Shown here piece after piece: positions 62,672 to 64,000 of a stretch of DNA of 64,000 nucleotides; positions within the stretch are counted from its first letter, which is position 1, and each line of letters begins with the position of its first letter. A program made the translations under genes and the position numbers. Below the pieces are notes generated by a model. That model was not told the DNA's origin, ran no database searches, and saw nothing but the letters and a program-made list of their open reading frames with translations. The stretch is from Phocaeicola massiliensis B84634 = Timone 84634 = DSM 17679 = JCM 13223. GTDB lineage: Bacteria > Bacteroidota > Bacteroidia > Bacteroidales > Bacteroidaceae. The DNA lies in contig NZ_KB905474.1 in the NCBI RefSeq assembly GCF_000382445.1, positions 310,001 through 374,000 of the forward strand, read 5' to 3'.

Positions 62672-62980
62672 ATGATGATGAACGAGAACAATGAAGTGTT
62701 TACGATGGAGGACGAGCCGCTTGCCACCCTTGTGCAGAACATGCGCAAAGGCTCGAAATGGCTCTCCGCCTTTCTGGAAAGTTACCGCCCGCCGTTGGAC
62801 GGGGAGCGTTACCTGACGGACAGGGAGGTGGCGGAACTGCTCCGTGTCAGCCGCCGCACCTTGCAGGAGTACCGCAACAACAGGGTGTTGCCCTTTATCC
62901 TTTTGGGAGGGAAGGTGCTTTACCCTGAATCGGGGTTGCGTGAATTGTTGGAGGCGAACTATCGCAAGCCGATGGAATAA
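62672..62980 (+). CDS. Helix-turn-helix protein, 102 aa
   Basis: Starts at one of three consecutive ATG codons (62672, 62675, 62678). Helix-turn-helix YLTDREVAELLRVSRRTLQE, then YRNNRVLPFILLGGKVLYPE. It follows the previous gene by 31 bases and is its paralogue. It ends at a strong bidirectional terminator. Together the four helix-turn-helix genes form a divergent regulatory or excision cluster next to the integrase. Confidence 0.75.
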   Translation: MMMNENNEVFTMEDEPLATLVQNMRKGSKWLSAFLESYRPPLDGERYLTDREVAELLRVSRRTLQEYRNNRVLPFILLGGKVLYPESGLRELLEANYRKPME

Positions 62981-62998
62981 GGCGGCTGCATGAAAAAA

Positions 62999-63035
62999 GG
63001 AAACGGACAACTCCTTCACGGGGCTGTCCGTTTCC
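62999..63035. terminator. Bidirectional intrinsic terminator
   Basis: GGAAACGGACA and TGTCCGTTTCC form a perfect 11-pair stem with A-run on the left and U-run on the right, serving the plus-strand helix-turn-helix pair and the minus-strand gene at 63058. Confidence 0.92.
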
Positions 63036-63057
63036 TTTTTCTTATTTATATGCGTTA

Positions 63058-63420
63058 TCAGCAATACCCGGCTTTTCCGTTCTGTATGAACATCACGTAT
63101 GCCTGCCGCTTTTCCTTCGAGAGTGCTTTCTCTACCAGCCACGTGCGGAACACATGCGCATGGTAGGTGTTCAGCCGGAAGGCGACGGGGATGATGATTT
63201 CAAGAGAGTAAACATCCGCGTGCAGCCCGTTTTCAAGCCGCATGTAGCGGCACACTTCGTAGTCGTTCAGCACGTCCGGCTTGCGGACGGCTCTGATGGC
63301 GGCGTTCACTGCCGGGACGCCCGTGTGGAACAGTCCGGCGATTTCTGTGGCGGTCATCCATATCTCGTTACCGTTTACGCTGATCGTGTTGTCCTCTATG
63401 ATGATTATATCACGTTTCAT
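63058..63420 (-). CDS. Putative DNA-binding protein, RhuM/ORF6N-like
   Basis: 120 residues starting MKRDIIIIEDNTISVNGNEI. Residues 20-50 (WMTATEIAGLFHTGVPAVNA) read as a helix-turn-helix like that of RhuM or ORF6N proteins. The rest (VYSLEIIIPVAFRLNTYHAH, FRTWLVEKAL) is similar to the family core. It sits 12 bases after the integrase gene, so probably co-transcribed. Function unknown; a regulator of integration is possible. Confidence 0.6.
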   Translation of the reverse strand: MKRDIIIIEDNTISVNGNEIWMTATEIAGLFHTGVPAVNAAIRAVRKPDVLNDYEVCRYMRLENGLHADVYSLEIIIPVAFRLNTYHAHVFRTWLVEKALSKEKRQAYVMFIQNGKAGYC

Positions 63421-63432
63421 GGCTTCTCTGTT

Positions 63433-64000
63433 TTAGATGGTGCAACCTGCAAATTCCTCGATGCCGTTCAACCTTGCCGCAAGGTTTTCCATGTCTTGGT
63501 TGAGCTTCTCTTTGGTGATTTTCGCGTATATCTGTGTCGTCTTTATGCTCTTGTGTCCCAGCATGGAACTCACCGTTTCGATGGGTACGCCGTTGGAGAG
63601 GAACACCGTCGTGGCTGCCGTGTGGCGGCTCTGATGCCACGTGATATGCTTGGTGATGCCGCAACGCTTGGCGACGGAACGGATTCCGGCAAGGCACGTG
63701 TTGTAGTGGGGAACGGGGAAAATCCTGCCGTTCCCGCACAGACCCCGGTATTTGTCGATGATGCGCTTTGCGATGTCGAGCAGGCGGATATTGGACACCA
63801 CGCCCGTCTTCTGGCGGTTGATGTTTATCCACTCGTGTTCGTCGAAGTAGGTGTGGATGTTCTCTTCCGTCAGGTTGCGCATGTCGGCGAACGACAAGCC
63901 GGTGAAGGCGCAGAACAGGTAGAGGTCGCGGTAAAGCTCCTGCTTGGCGTTTTTCAGCCTGCCCTCCATCAGCAGCCGGATTTCCTCTTTCGTCAGGAAA
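63433..64000 (-). CDS. IntDOT-type tyrosine recombinase, C-terminal part
   Basis: The frame runs off the right edge, so the N-terminal and arm-binding domains are outside. Visible catalytic features: FTGLSFADMRNL, where the first Arg of the tyrosine recombinase set is Ser, as known for IntDOT; the Lys region RQKTGVVSNIRL; WHQSRHTAATT with His-x-x-Arg-His; MLGHKSIKTTQIYAKI with the second His and the nucleophile Tyr. It joins or excises the ICE at att sites and defines this end of the element. The true attachment end lies further right. Confidence 0.92.
   Translation of the reverse strand, partial: FLTKEEIRLLMEGRLKNAKQELYRDLYLFCAFTGLSFADMRNLTEENIHTYFDEHEWININRQKTGVVSNIRLLDIAKRIIDKYRGLCGNGRIFPVPHYNTCLAGIRSVAKRCGITKHITWHQSRHTAATTVFLSNGVPIETVSSMLGHKSIKTTQIYAKITKEKLNQDMENLAARLNGIEEFAGCTI

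Noticed and set aside
1-64000. CRISPR arrays, rRNA or tRNA genes
   Set aside because: No regularly spaced direct repeats with spacers and no rRNA or tRNA signatures were noticed by reading; a dedicated scan was not possible here.

Overview
The window is accessory DNA from a Bacteroidales gut commensal such as Bacteroides, Parabacteroides or Alistipes; the genus cannot be fixed from sequence alone. Promoters follow the Bacteroidetes pattern (TAnnTTTG -7 box, the best with TTTG about 19 bases upstream), lipoproteins carry Asp/Glu-rich export signals, and the right part matches the CTnDOT/CTnERL family of tetracycline-resistance integrative conjugative elements (ICEs). Most of the window reads as one or more nested ICEs carrying a vitamin B12 uptake cargo. 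No VirB4/TraG/TraD-type transfer ATPase is visible, so transfer machinery must lie outside.

Left region (1-17.4 kb): the 3' end of a corrinoid adenosyltransferase gene (cobO/btuR), a secreted M23 peptidase facing it, then one plus-strand operon of about 16 kb (1433-17362). The operon encodes DUF4099-type, TOPRIM primase-like, bPH2, two paralogous secreted TrbJ-like proteins, a degenerate M23-like protein interrupted by a -1 frameshift at an A-run, a muramidase-M23 fusion, a tandem OB-fold protein and two ArdC-type proteins. It ends at an intrinsic terminator.

17.4-20 kb: small minus-strand accessory genes, one frameshifted, with related leader regions.

B12 cargo (19.9-32.4 kb): promoter, cobalamin riboswitch, then btuH-like, PKD lipoprotein, leucine-rich lipoprotein, btuG-like, an HUH transposase-like gene, btuB, btuF, btuC, btuD and a DUF2284 metal-binding protein. 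Surface capture, outer-membrane transport and inner-membrane ABC import thus form one regulon. The transposase-like gene joins both neighbours by ATGA overlaps and has lost its catalytic Tyr, which suggests domestication.

32.5-43.5 kb: OmpA-family protein, MobV-type relaxase with a candidate oriT, a winged-helix protein, a four-gene run ending upstream in a lipoprotein, a catalytically degenerate serine-resolvase-like regulator, small membrane protein, HU, SSB and more small accessory genes. Operator-like repeats at the resolvase-like gene also occur at the promoter of the left operon about 38 kb away.

43.5-64 kb: tetQ-rteA-rteB with the tetQ leader; a GNAT/SnoaL gene pair; an IS-derived miniature element; a 1947-residue methylase/helicase; DUF1896; topoisomerase III (exc-like); orf3-like; two xis2c/xis2d-like helix-turn-helix genes; two divergent helix-turn-helix genes; a small putative DNA-binding gene; and the C-terminal part of an IntDOT-type tyrosine recombinase running off the right edge. 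rteC is not seen next to rteB.
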